64,000 nucleotides of DNA from positions 124,001-188,000 of the forward strand of contig JAHBUW010000006.1 of NCBI GenBank assembly GCA_019637875.1, read 5' to 3'. The notes under the pieces were generated by a model that ran no database searches, had not been told where the DNA came from, and was given only the letters and a program-made list of their open reading frames with translations. Origin of the DNA: Pseudobdellovibrionaceae bacterium. Lineage in GTDB: Bacteria > Bdellovibrionota > Bdellovibrionia > Bdellovibrionales > Bdellovibrionaceae. This document shows positions 1 through 8,360 of this stretch, one piece after another; the stretch's first letter is position 1; every line of letters begins with the position of its first letter. The position numbers were made by a program, and so were the translations under genes.

Positions 1-685
1 CCGGTTTGTCGGCGATGGCGCTCGTGAACGAGCCCTTCTTGTGACCGAACATTTCCGATTCCATCAACGACTCGGGAATCGCCCCGCAGTTCACGGTGAC
101 GAAATTTTTGTCTTTCAGGGGACCATTGTAGTGAATCGCCTTCGCGACGACTTCCTTACCCGTTCCGGATTCACCCGTGATCAAAATGTTCGAAGGCGCC
201 ATCGAGACGCGTTTGATCAGATCGAAAATCCGGTGCATCGCCTCGGAATTACCGACGACGTTCTGGAACGAGTATTCTTTATTGAGTTCTTTTTTGAGGA
301 CGCGGTTTTCGACTTCGAGGTTCTTCGAGCGAAGCGCATTCGTCACGTTCATACGAACTTCGTCGATTTTGAACGGCTTCGTCAGGTAATCGTACGCGCC
401 CATCTTCATGGCTTCGACGGCGCTTTCGGTGGTGCCGAAGGCGGTGATCATCATGAAGACGAGATCGGGGTAAGAGTCTTTGACGTGTTTCAGAAGCTCG
501 ATACCCGTCATGTTGGGCATCTGCAAATCCGAGATGACCATGTCGAAGGTCTTCTTCGCGAGGACGTCTTTCGCGCGAGCGCCGTCTTCCGCAATGGTGA
601 TATCATAGCCTTCTTTTTTCAGCATGATCTCGAGAAACTCGCGGATCGATTCTTCGTCGTCGACGACCAAAATTCTTGGCTTCAT
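1..685 (-). CDS. pilR: PilR-like sigma-54 response regulator (C-terminus outside window)
   Basis: NtrC-family transcriptional activator, the likely partner of the PilS kinase encoded immediately upstream, expected to switch on sigma-54 promoters of pilus genes. The 228 residues present hold a receiver domain (acidic pair D9-D10, phospho-acceptor D53 in the ISDLQMP motif, K103) and the start of the AAA+ domain (Walker A GESGTGKE at about 171-178). The sigma-54 contact loop reads GSFTSA (218-223) where the family usually has GAFTGA or GSFTGA. The start is the ATG at 685, preceded by a GAGGGGG ribosome site. The central and DNA-binding parts lie beyond the left edge. It is the last visible gene of the pilB-pilT-pilC-pilS-pilR series, 60 bp after pilS. 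Confidence 0.9.
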   Translation of the reverse strand, partial: MKPRILVVDDEESIREFLEIMLKKEGYDITIAEDGARAKDVLAKKTFDMVISDLQMPNMTGIELLKHVKDSYPDLVFMMITAFGTTESAVEAMKMGAYDYLTKPFKIDEVRMNVTNALRSKNLEVENRVLKKELNKEYSFQNVVGNSEAMHRIFDLIKRVSMAPSNILITGESGTGKEVVAKAIHYNGPLKDKNFVTVNCGAIPESLMESEMFGHKKGSFTSAIADKP

Positions 686-745
686 GGAACGGGCCCCCTC
701 ACAATAGATCTTCGTCTCTTATTGTCAGTGGTTACAGAGGGATGT

Positions 746-2401
746 TCAAACGGTGAATCTAGGGAACTCGACCGAAATCCGGGTCCCTTCGCCGACCTTG
801 CTCTCGACGAAAATCCGGGCCTGATGCGTTTCGAAAATCTTATGTGTAATAGCCAGGCCGAGCCCCGTGCCTTTGGGCTTCGTGGTCATAAAAGGTTCGA
901 ACATCCGGCGCATGACTTCTTCGGTCATTCCGCAACCGTTGTCTTTCACTTCGATCACGACTTTGTCGTCCTTCACTTTCGAAACGACCTCGAGTCGCGG
1001 TTTTTCGGACTGCCCCATCGCCTGGCAGGCATTGATCATCATATTGAGGAAGGCTTGCTTCAACTTGTCACGATGCGCGCGCACCACGGGCTCGCCTTCA
1101 TTCAAGCGGACGTATTCGATATCCGTGCGCAGCTGCGGATTCAGACGCACTTGCGAGAGCGTCTCGTCCAAAAGTTTACCAAGGTCGACCGCGTCCACCG
1201 GAGGTTTTTCCGGTTTCGCGAAGTCCAAAAACTCCGAGATCAGGTGATTCAGGCGATCGATCTCTCTTAAGATGATGCGCGTGAGCTTTTTGTCGTCGTC
1301 CGTTTGCTGCTGCTGACTTAAGAGTTCAATCGAGCCGCTGATGCCGGCCAAGGGATTGCGGATTTCGTGCGCGATCCCGGTCGCGAGCTGCCCCACGGCC
1401 GCGAGCTTTTCACTTTGGCGAACCGCGAACTCGAGCTTTTTGACCTGAGTTTCATCCTCGATCACCAGCAGATAGGCGCTCTGCTCCCCCACCCGCTGCG
1501 GCAGCATTTTGAGGGTCAGGATCTGGGTTTCGGAGTCTTTATTGATTCGGACTTCGCGACGGTTCGCCAGCGGCCATTCCGTGAAGGTGCCTTCGGGAAA
1601 AAGGTCGCGCACGCTCTTTTGACCTTCCTCCATGCCCCGGAGTTTATCTCCCAGGATGCCCACCGCGCCGGGGTTCGCCTGCACGACGAAACCCGACTCC
1701 AGAACGGTCAAAAGACCCGACGGGATCGTGTCGACGATATTTTGGTTCAATCGACGCAGGTCCGAGATGTTGAGTCCCTGAATCTCGAGCTGCTCCGACA
1801 GAAAACCCGAAATCCAAGCGACGCTGAAGAACGCGATGTTGTTCAGCATCAACAGAAAGAAAAAACCGAGCGACTTCAGTTCTTCACCGAAGAGCAGAAC
1901 CACCGAACTTGCCAATGAACAGGCCAGCGCCGTCAGGAGCGCGCCGCGCAGCTGGAAGACCAACCCCGACAAGATGATGGTCATCATGTACAGAAACAGG
2001 AAGATGCTTTGGTTCAAGCGACTTGTCAGCAGGAGCGCCGTGATGAGGACGATATCCAGCGCGAAACTCGCGGCGACCAGACCCCGCTGACGAAAGAAGC
2101 CGTTCAGGAACGGCAACGACACGACGGGGGCCAAGAGCCCCAGCGCGGCGACGGCGTAGAAGTTGCGGTAAACTTCCCAGCTAAAGAACTCGTCTTGGTA
2201 AAGGTGATGCACGAGCGCGAGCGTGAGCACCAGGATGTAAAGTCCCGCGCGCACGCTCTGCACCAGCAGTTTTTCCAGCGGAATTGCGGAAGCCAGTTCC
2301 CCGCGACCGTCACCGACATGCGCGACGAGCGCGGGCGTCGCCGAGGAGGTCTCGGCAGAGCTTGAACGCGTCGGCTGGGGTGTCAGCTTCGGTGCTTCCA
2401 T
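746..2401 (-). CDS. pilS: PilS-like membrane histidine kinase
   Basis: Sensor kinase of a two-component pair with the adjacent PilR-like regulator. The 551-residue protein has a variable N-terminus, about six hydrophobic segments between residues 50 and 200, a PAS-like domain (about 215-320), then a HisKA domain with phospho-acceptor H345 in the motif GIAHEIRNP, and a catalytic ATPase domain with an N box near 453-460, DNGCGM (487-492) and GTGLGL (511-516). All kinase motifs are intact. The arrangement of TM bundle, PAS and kinase is that of PilS. It starts 6 bp after the pilC stop with an AAAGG site in the gap, so it is co-transcribed with the pilus assembly genes. What it senses is not visible. 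Confidence 0.88.
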   Translation of the reverse strand: MEAPKLTPQPTRSSSAETSSATPALVAHVGDGRGELASAIPLEKLLVQSVRAGLYILVLTLALVHHLYQDEFFSWEVYRNFYAVAALGLLAPVVSLPFLNGFFRQRGLVAASFALDIVLITALLLTSRLNQSIFLFLYMMTIILSGLVFQLRGALLTALACSLASSVVLLFGEELKSLGFFFLLMLNNIAFFSVAWISGFLSEQLEIQGLNISDLRRLNQNIVDTIPSGLLTVLESGFVVQANPGAVGILGDKLRGMEEGQKSVRDLFPEGTFTEWPLANRREVRINKDSETQILTLKMLPQRVGEQSAYLLVIEDETQVKKLEFAVRQSEKLAAVGQLATGIAHEIRNPLAGISGSIELLSQQQQTDDDKKLTRIILREIDRLNHLISEFLDFAKPEKPPVDAVDLGKLLDETLSQVRLNPQLRTDIEYVRLNEGEPVVRAHRDKLKQAFLNMMINACQAMGQSEKPRLEVVSKVKDDKVVIEVKDNGCGMTEEVMRRMFEPFMTTKPKGTGLGLAITHKIFETHQARIFVESKVGEGTRISVEFPRFTV

Positions 2402-2407
2402 TGACCT

Positions 2408-3628
2408 TTACTTTCCGGCCGCGACAGAGGCCAGATCGAAGATCGGCAAGTACATGCCCACGACCAAGAAAGCGATGACGCCTCCGAGAATGACCATGAG
2501 CAAAGGTTCGATCAACGAGGTCAGGGCCTTGACGGCGTTCTCGACGTCGTCTTCGTAGAAGTCGGCGATTTTACCAAGCATCTGGTCCATCGTTCCCGAC
2601 TTCTCACCGATCGCGATCATTTGCGTGACCATGTCCGGGATCATCGGCTCTTTCTGCAGGGGCGCCGCCAGCGGACGACCCGCGATCACGGAATCTTTAC
2701 TGCGGTAGAGCGCCTCTTCGATGACGGCGTTCCCCGACGTCTTCGCGGCGATGTCGAGCGCTTCGACCACGCTGACACCCGAGCTGAGGAGCGTCGACAG
2801 AGTGCGGGTCATGCGGGCGACCGAGGCCTTCTGGATCAGCTCTCCGAAAAGCGGCGCCTTGATCAGAAGGCGGTCCATGGTTTCACGGCCATCGGGCGTA
2901 CGGTAGTAATAGACCAGACCCACCGGAATTCCGATGACCACGCCGATCACGACGTACCAACGATGGATCACCGTATTCGACATCGCGATGATCATGTTGG
3001 TCACCGCCGGCAGCTCTTTACCCGCGCTGGAGTAGAGCTTTTGGAATTCCGGAATGATGAACACCAAGATCGCGGTGACCACGCAGATCGAGATCGCGAC
3101 GATCGCCATCGGGTAGGCCATCGCGCCTTTGATTTGCTTTTTCAATTTCTCGGATTTTTCGAGATAGATCGACATCCGGTTCAAGATGCCGTCAAGAATC
3201 CCGGCCTCTTCACCCGCGCGGACCATGTTGACGTAGAAACGATCGAACACCGTGGGATGCTGGGACATCGAATCGCCCAAGCGTTTACCGCCTTCGATCG
3301 AGTCTTTGATTTTAGCGGCGGTTTGTTTCAAGAGCGGATTCCGTTTTCCTTCGCTGAGGATTTTCAACGAATCGACGATCGGAATACCGGCGTTGATCAG
3401 CGTGGAAAACTGACGCGTGAAAATTTGCAGCTCTTTCGAATCCACGCGCGGCGAGAACAGGGAAGCTTGGGGTTGAGACTTCGAACCCCCGCCCGACTTC
3501 ACCAGGCGCAATGGAACGAGCTGTTTGGATTTAAGGCGTGATTGCGCTTCCGCTTCACTCGAAGCTTCGATCGCGCCGGTCGTCACCGTGCCGTTCGCCG
3601 CTTTTGCCTGGTAAATGTAACGAGCCAT
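2408..3628 (-). CDS. pilC: Type IV pilus inner-membrane platform protein PilC
   Basis: Polytopic inner-membrane protein around which the pilus extension and retraction ATPases act. The 406-residue product, starting MARYIYQAKA, is the normal length and has the duplicated type II secretion system F domain: one copy around residues 70-190 and a second around 275-400, with hydrophobic segments near 170-195, 215-240 and 375-400. An in-frame GTG at 3646 would add six residues, but the ATG at 3628 has a GGGAG site five bases upstream, which decides the start. It lies 46 bp downstream of the degenerate pilT-like gene and 6 bp upstream of pilS. Confidence 0.93.
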   Translation of the reverse strand: MARYIYQAKAANGTVTTGAIEASSEAEAQSRLKSKQLVPLRLVKSGGGSKSQPQASLFSPRVDSKELQIFTRQFSTLINAGIPIVDSLKILSEGKRNPLLKQTAAKIKDSIEGGKRLGDSMSQHPTVFDRFYVNMVRAGEEAGILDGILNRMSIYLEKSEKLKKQIKGAMAYPMAIVAISICVVTAILVFIIPEFQKLYSSAGKELPAVTNMIIAMSNTVIHRWYVVIGVVIGIPVGLVYYYRTPDGRETMDRLLIKAPLFGELIQKASVARMTRTLSTLLSSGVSVVEALDIAAKTSGNAVIEEALYRSKDSVIAGRPLAAPLQKEPMIPDMVTQMIAIGEKSGTMDQMLGKIADFYEDDVENAVKALTSLIEPLLMVILGGVIAFLVVGMYLPIFDLASVAAGK

Positions 3629-3674
3629 TCCCACTCCCTTGATCACTCAAGGACACCGGAAACGGCTCGCCTGC

Positions 3675-4709
3675 TTAAACGCCCACTTTTTTGAGAAGTT
3701 CGTCGAGTTCCAGCGGGTTGGGGGATTCATCGAATCCGGTCCGCAGCTCGATTTTTCTCTTCATGAGCAGTTGCAGGAGCGCCTGGTTCAGCGTCCTCAT
3801 GCCCGACTTATCGCCACCTTTGGCCATGACCTCAACTAGACCATGGACATTTCCTTGCGCGAGTTTCATTTTGATCTCGGGACTGTCGACCAGAAGCTCA
3901 AAAACCGGCTGCAGTCCGCCCTCCAGTCCCGGAATCAGACGCAGTCCGAAAGCGGCGACCAAGTTTTCGCCAATTAACTGCCAAATTCTTTCGGCGCTCG
4001 ACGTTCGCGCCGCTTCGGTCGCAAGCCCCATCACCGCCGACGGAATCGACTTCGCGGCGACACCCAGGTAAACGCAAAGCCCCTGCGCCGCCAGCTCCAA
4101 TGCCCGCGCACGCGCCTCGGGAAGTTCGCTGTCGATCACGATGAAACGCGAAAGCTGCGAAAGCCCCGTCATCTTCATGAGGGCCGAAGTCGGCAAAATC
4201 GGCAGCGACGCCTCGGAAGCAAACTCTTCATGATCGGCGAAAAACAGAACGGTTCCGTGCACCTCGACCAAAGTCTTCGCCCAAGCCTTGAGGAAACTCG
4301 ATTTGCCGGAATCGATGGGGCCGGTCACCAAAGTGAGGCCCGACTGACGTTGCATCTTCTCGGTCACGTAGGGCGGCAGGGCCCAACTCGCAAGCCCCGG
4401 CTCGGCCTCACTGTGCCAACTGAAACTGCCGACGAGGCCCGCTTCGTGAAGCAGATATTGAAAACGGATGGGACCACCCTGACCGCGCAAGTAACCATCA
4501 AGAACGCGATCCTGATCGAGCTGCTTCTTTTCCTCCGCGGAGAGCAGCGCCCAGATCGCGCCGCGCACGTCTTGCGCCGCGAGGGTCTGTCCGCCAAAGG
4601 GCACCCACTGACGCCCGTTTTTAAGCTCCATCGGATAGCCGGGAACAAGCCGAAGCCCGGTGCCGCCACGGTTTTGCGCATCGCGAATCAGTTCAACCAG
4701 AGTCTTCAT
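3675..4709 (-). CDS. Degenerate PilT-like ATPase domain protein
   Basis: Occupies the place of the pilus retraction ATPase between pilB and pilC and has PilT architecture over 344 residues, but most catalytic motifs are lost. Walker A survives in altered form as TGPIDSGKSS (129-138). The Asp box is replaced by an acidic stretch near 157-163. The Walker B region reads FIVIDSELPE (189-198), without the GE(M/I)RD glutamate. Where PilT has its His box there is no histidine (about 212-228). The C-terminal AIRNLIRE-like region is still recognisable (ELLVDSPEIKMKLAQG, 271-286). The reading frame is intact and in step with the operon, so it looks like a maintained pseudo-ATPase or regulator rather than a decaying gene. 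A true retraction ATPase may be encoded elsewhere. Confidence 0.8.
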   Translation of the reverse strand: MKTLVELIRDAQNRGGTGLRLVPGYPMELKNGRQWVPFGGQTLAAQDVRGAIWALLSAEEKKQLDQDRVLDGYLRGQGGPIRFQYLLHEAGLVGSFSWHSEAEPGLASWALPPYVTEKMQRQSGLTLVTGPIDSGKSSFLKAWAKTLVEVHGTVLFFADHEEFASEASLPILPTSALMKMTGLSQLSRFIVIDSELPEARARALELAAQGLCVYLGVAAKSIPSAVMGLATEAARTSSAERIWQLIGENLVAAFGLRLIPGLEGGLQPVFELLVDSPEIKMKLAQGNVHGLVEVMAKGGDKSGMRTLNQALLQLLMKRKIELRTGFDESPNPLELDELLKKVGV

Positions 4710-4730
4710 GTCAGGCGTCCCTTCCTACTT

Positions 4731-6425
4731 CTATTCCGAGTCGCGAACCGAGGCGTTCAACACCTCTTGGATCGACGTCTCGCCGCGCTTCAATTTCAGA
4801 AGCGCCGAACGACGAAGTGTCCGCATCCCCTCTTGTCGCGCGAGCGAGCGAAGCTGGGCGGCGGTCTCGCCCTTCAATACGGATTCTTTGATCTTATCTG
4901 ACATCACCATCAATTCAAAGATCGCAATACGACCTTTGATTCCGGTGTTGTTGCAAGTGTTGCATCCGCGACCGTGGAAGACCCGGTATTCCTTCACTTC
5001 CTTGGGTTCGACGCCCAAATCCAGAAGGACTTGTGGCGTGACATCCATTGGCGCTCTGCATGAATCGCAGATCCGGCCGACCAGACGCTGCGCCACGATG
5101 AGTTCGATCGTGGAGGTAACGACGAAGGGCGCGACGCCCATTTCCACGAGACGGGAAATGGTTTGGGGGGCGTCGTTGGTGTGAAGGGTGCTGACGACCA
5201 AGTGGCCCGTGCTCGCGGCTTTCGCGGCGATCTCGGCGGTTTCGAGGTCACGAATCTCTCCGACCATGATGATGTCGGGATCCTGACGAAGGAAGGTCCG
5301 CAGCGCGGCCGCGAACGTCAGACCGATATCGGAATTGACCTGAAGCTGGTTGATCCCTTCGAGGTTGAATTCGACCGGGTCTTCAGAGGTGGAGATATTC
5401 ACATCGGGCTGATTGAGTTCGTAGAGCGCCGAGTAGATGGTCGTCGTCTTTCCCGAACCCGTAGGACCGGTGATCAGCACCATGCCTTGAGGCATTTTGA
5501 TGATGTTTTTGAAGATCTCAAGATCCTCGGGCTCAAAACCGAGCTTCGTCATGTCGAGCTGCAAGTTCGATTTGTCGAGCAGACGGCAGACGACTTTTTC
5601 ACCCCAGATCGTCGGCATGACGCTGACCCGGAAGTCCATGTCCTTCCCGCCTTTGTAGCGGACTTTGATACGACCATCTTGCGGACGGCGTTTTTCGGCG
5701 ATGTCGAGCTTCGACATGATCTTCAAACGGGACGCGATGGCCGGTCCCGATCCCGAAGGCTGTGATGTCGCCTCGATCATGACGCCGTCGACCCGGTAAC
5801 GGACGCGAAATTTCTTTTCGTAAGGTTCGAAATGAATGTCGGACGCTTTCTTGCGGATCGCCTCCGACAAGATGGCGTTCACGAACTTGATGATCGGGCC
5901 CTCATCGCCATCGGCGGAGCTGTCGATCGACTCCGCGCCTTGCAAGATGATGTCGGGTTCGGCATCCATGTCATCTTCGACTTCTTTGACGATGTCGCGG
6001 ACGTTCGCGCCGAAATACTTGTCGATCGCGGACGCGATCCCGAGCTCCGAGGCCAAGACGACTTGGATTTTTCTTCTGGTCAGAAAACGCAGGTCATCGC
6101 GCACTTGAACTTGTCCCGGGTCCAACATCGCGACGACGAGTGTGGTGTCGCCGACTTTCTGGATCGGGATCAACATGTTCTTTTCGCAGTATTCGCGGTT
6201 CACGAGATCGGTCACGCCCTGCTGAACCTGGAAGGTGTTCAGATCGACCCCGGGAATCCCGTAGTGCTTTTCGAGGGCCTTCAGGATTTGGTTGTCCTTC
6301 ACGATGCCCTGCTGAACAAGGACCGTCGACAGGCGCTGTCCACCCTTACGTTGATCGTCCATCGCTTTGGACATTTGATCCGGACGGATCAGGCCTTGCT
6401 TCACTAAAATCTCGGCGAGCTTCAT
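4731..6425 (-). CDS. pilB: Type IV pilus extension ATPase PilB
   Basis: Hexameric cytoplasmic ATPase that powers pilin polymerisation. The 564-residue protein carries an N-terminal GspE/MshEN-type domain (about 1-140), a linker, and the GspE core: Walker A GPTGSGKTTT (320-329), Asp box SEDPVEF (347-353), Walker B with MVGEIRD (387-393), and the His box TGHLVVSTLHT (407-417). A zinc-type tetracysteine pair is present (C453, C456, C488, C491), as in PilB/GspE. All catalytic residues are intact, in contrast to the neighbouring PilT-like protein. The ATG at 6425 lacks a clear Shine-Dalgarno sequence. It is first of the pilus genes, 68 bp after the Rossmann-like gene on the same strand. Confidence 0.96.
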   Translation of the reverse strand: MKLAEILVKQGLIRPDQMSKAMDDQRKGGQRLSTVLVQQGIVKDNQILKALEKHYGIPGVDLNTFQVQQGVTDLVNREYCEKNMLIPIQKVGDTTLVVAMLDPGQVQVRDDLRFLTRRKIQVVLASELGIASAIDKYFGANVRDIVKEVEDDMDAEPDIILQGAESIDSSADGDEGPIIKFVNAILSEAIRKKASDIHFEPYEKKFRVRYRVDGVMIEATSQPSGSGPAIASRLKIMSKLDIAEKRRPQDGRIKVRYKGGKDMDFRVSVMPTIWGEKVVCRLLDKSNLQLDMTKLGFEPEDLEIFKNIIKMPQGMVLITGPTGSGKTTTIYSALYELNQPDVNISTSEDPVEFNLEGINQLQVNSDIGLTFAAALRTFLRQDPDIIMVGEIRDLETAEIAAKAASTGHLVVSTLHTNDAPQTISRLVEMGVAPFVVTSTIELIVAQRLVGRICDSCRAPMDVTPQVLLDLGVEPKEVKEYRVFHGRGCNTCNNTGIKGRIAIFELMVMSDKIKESVLKGETAAQLRSLARQEGMRTLRRSALLKLKRGETSIQEVLNASVRDSE

Positions 6426-6493
6426 GATTTTAGGATAATCGCTCGGGCGCGTGGGTGCACGATCGCGCGGGGCAGGCTAGACGTGAGTCGAGG

Positions 6494-7291
6494 TTAAGGC
6501 GACGTCGCCGCGGCCAGGCGCTGGTGGTACGTGACGATGTCGAGTCCGCTCGGCACGCCCATCAGGTTCAGGAAGAGCAGGTCCCACTCGCTGCGGACCT
6601 CGATTCCCGAAACGGTCCCAAATTCGGAGAGGGCCGCCTCTTTCAGCAGCGCCGACTCGCCGGGTTTGCTTTCGCAGTGATCCACCACCAGACCGGGCCG
6701 ATGCAGGAAGTTCAGGTACAGAAGTGTCTGCAAAAGATCTTCGTCATGGCTGAGGTCTTCGACATTGATGATCATCGAGCCGTTGTTCGGCGCCAGCGTG
6801 AGTTCCGAGCGCTTCTGCAACTCGATGTCGAAGCCGAAGCAGAATTTCGCGAAGTCCTCACGGATCTTGGCGGCGGCCTCGGCCTCTTCGGGGGTATGGA
6901 TCAAACGCAGCTTGCGGTAACCGATCTCGAAGATCGCGACCATCGCCGCTCGGGTCAGCGGCCCCGTCCCGGTCACGAGCGCGTACGCGCGCAGATCAAG
7001 CCCCTTCGCCCGGCGGAAGACGGACTGCTTGAACGCGCCCGTCAAAAGTGAGCGGGGCCATGGTTTCTTGGGATCGCGTTGGTCGATCAAGTCAACGTGT
7101 CGGGTCAACAGGACTTCGCGCGGAATATTGCGCATCTGTTGCAAGCGCTCTTCACTGTCGCGGCCGTTCGTCAGCACGAAATCCGCCGTGGCGGATTCTT
7201 GAACGAACTCGACGGGGAACTTCTCTTGCGCCCAGAGGGCCTCGCGGGTGGGCGATTCGGCGCCGGGGGCCGTATGGACCTTGAAAGTCAT
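6494..7291 (-). CDS. Rossmann-like protein, possibly shikimate dehydrogenase-related
   Basis: A 265-residue protein I do not recognise with certainty. The middle contains VTGTGPLTRAAMVAIFEIGY (107-126), which resembles the nucleotide-binding turn of shikimate dehydrogenase (AroE) and related enzymes, and the C-terminal third (GESALL, then SEWDLLFLNLMG) is arranged like the AroE C-terminus. The catalytic Lys/Asp pair of AroE cannot be identified, so enzyme activity is doubtful. The start ATG has a GGGAG site five bases upstream and overlaps the ribF stop by four bases, so the two are translationally coupled. Its position between ribF and pilB on the same strand suggests one long transcript. 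No signal peptide or membrane segment is seen. Confidence 0.6.
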   Translation of the reverse strand: MTFKVHTAPGAESPTREALWAQEKFPVEFVQESATADFVLTNGRDSEERLQQMRNIPREVLLTRHVDLIDQRDPKKPWPRSLLTGAFKQSVFRRAKGLDLRAYALVTGTGPLTRAAMVAIFEIGYRKLRLIHTPEEAEAAAKIREDFAKFCFGFDIELQKRSELTLAPNNGSMIINVEDLSHDEDLLQTLLYLNFLHRPGLVVDHCESKPGESALLKEAALSEFGTVSGIEVRSEWDLLFLNLMGVPSGLDIVTYHQRLAAATSP

Positions 7292-8277
7292 GGGTGCTCC
7301 CGGTGGTAGCGGCGGGCGGCGGCGCAGTCGGCGTCGATTTGGGCTTTGAGCGCGTCGAGCCCCTCAAACTTGACGGGGTCCCGAAGTTTTTCCAGGAACT
7401 CCACGCGGAGGGTCTCTCCGTAAAGGGCGAGGTCGCGGTCCAAAATGTGGGTTTCTAGGCGCGGCCGGATGTCGCTGAAGGTGGGGATCGGCCCCAAATG
7501 GCTGACCGACGGAAGGACGTTTCCCTGGAAGTGCGTGCGGGTCACGTAAACCCCGAACGCGGGGGTGAGCGTGGTTTTCGCGACGGGATCGACGGAGGTC
7601 GACCACATCATGTTGGCCGTCGGAAAGCCAAGGTTGCGGCCGCGCTGGGCGCCCTTCTCGACGATGCCCTGTAGGAAAAAGGGGAACCCGAGCAACTGGC
7701 CCGCATGATGGACGTCTCCCGCCAAAAGGGCCGCGCGAATTTTCGAAGAAGAGACGGTTTCGTTGAGGTAGTTCACGGGTTCGACGACGAGGATCTTCAC
7801 GCCGTGCCGACTCCCCCACTCCCTCAGAAACTCGGGGGTGCCCTGCCGGCCTTGGCCGAAGCGGAAGTTGAAGCCGACGACAATCGCGGCGGGCTTCACG
7901 GCGGGCACCAGACACTGGTTCAGGAAGTCTTCGGCGCTCGTTTTGGCGAAATCCAGATCGAAGTGTTGGTAGTAGACGCCGCTGGCGCCCCAGTGGCGGA
8001 GCATTTCCGTTTGAACTTCGGGGCTGAAGATCCGGCGGAAATCGGGCTTCCCGGGAAGGACCTGCATGGGGTGCGGGTCGAAGGTGAAAACGACGACGGG
8101 AGCGGCATTGCGGGTGCCGAACTCTTGCGCCACTTCGAGGAGCGCTTGGTGGCCGCGGTGGAGGCCGTCGAGGTTTCCGAGGACGACGGCACTTTGGGCG
8201 AAGCTGTCGGGAACTTCGCTGGGGGCGCGGGCGGTCCAAAATCGGGGTTGGGTCATGGGGTCCAAGGGCTCGATCAT
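7288..8277 (-). CDS. ribF: Bifunctional riboflavin kinase / FAD synthetase RibF
   Basis: Phosphorylates riboflavin to FMN and adenylylates FMN to FAD. The N-terminal nucleotidyltransferase domain shows GNLDGLHRGHQ with the HxGH motif, and the C-terminal flavokinase domain shows GRNLGFPTAN, the family signature with the catalytic PTAN. The length of 329 residues is normal. The frame is open further upstream to 8361, but that would overlap the divergent kinase gene; the ATG at 8277 is preferred, and the ATG at 8256 is a possible shorter start. The stop overlaps the start of the Rossmann-like gene. No FMN riboswitch is apparent upstream. Confidence 0.93.
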   Translation of the reverse strand: MIEPLDPMTQPRFWTARAPSEVPDSFAQSAVVLGNLDGLHRGHQALLEVAQEFGTRNAAPVVVFTFDPHPMQVLPGKPDFRRIFSPEVQTEMLRHWGASGVYYQHFDLDFAKTSAEDFLNQCLVPAVKPAAIVVGFNFRFGQGRQGTPEFLREWGSRHGVKILVVEPVNYLNETVSSSKIRAALLAGDVHHAGQLLGFPFFLQGIVEKGAQRGRNLGFPTANMMWSTSVDPVAKTTLTPAFGVYVTRTHFQGNVLPSVSHLGPIPTFSDIRPRLETHILDRDLALYGETLRVEFLEKLRDPVKFEGLDALKAQIDADCAAARRYHREHP

Positions 8278-8360
8278 AGCGAAGTTTTTGCCTGATTGAT
8301 ACTTCGCAATATGCGTTGGGGGTTTCCCTTTTGCGGTGTGTGAGTGTAGGTTACGGCGCA

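Noticed and set aside
41-1270. Long plus-strand open frame over pilR and pilS
   Set aside because: Antisense to two clearly recognisable genes; composition rich in Arg, His, Phe and Asp as expected from the opposite strand of GC-rich coding DNA.
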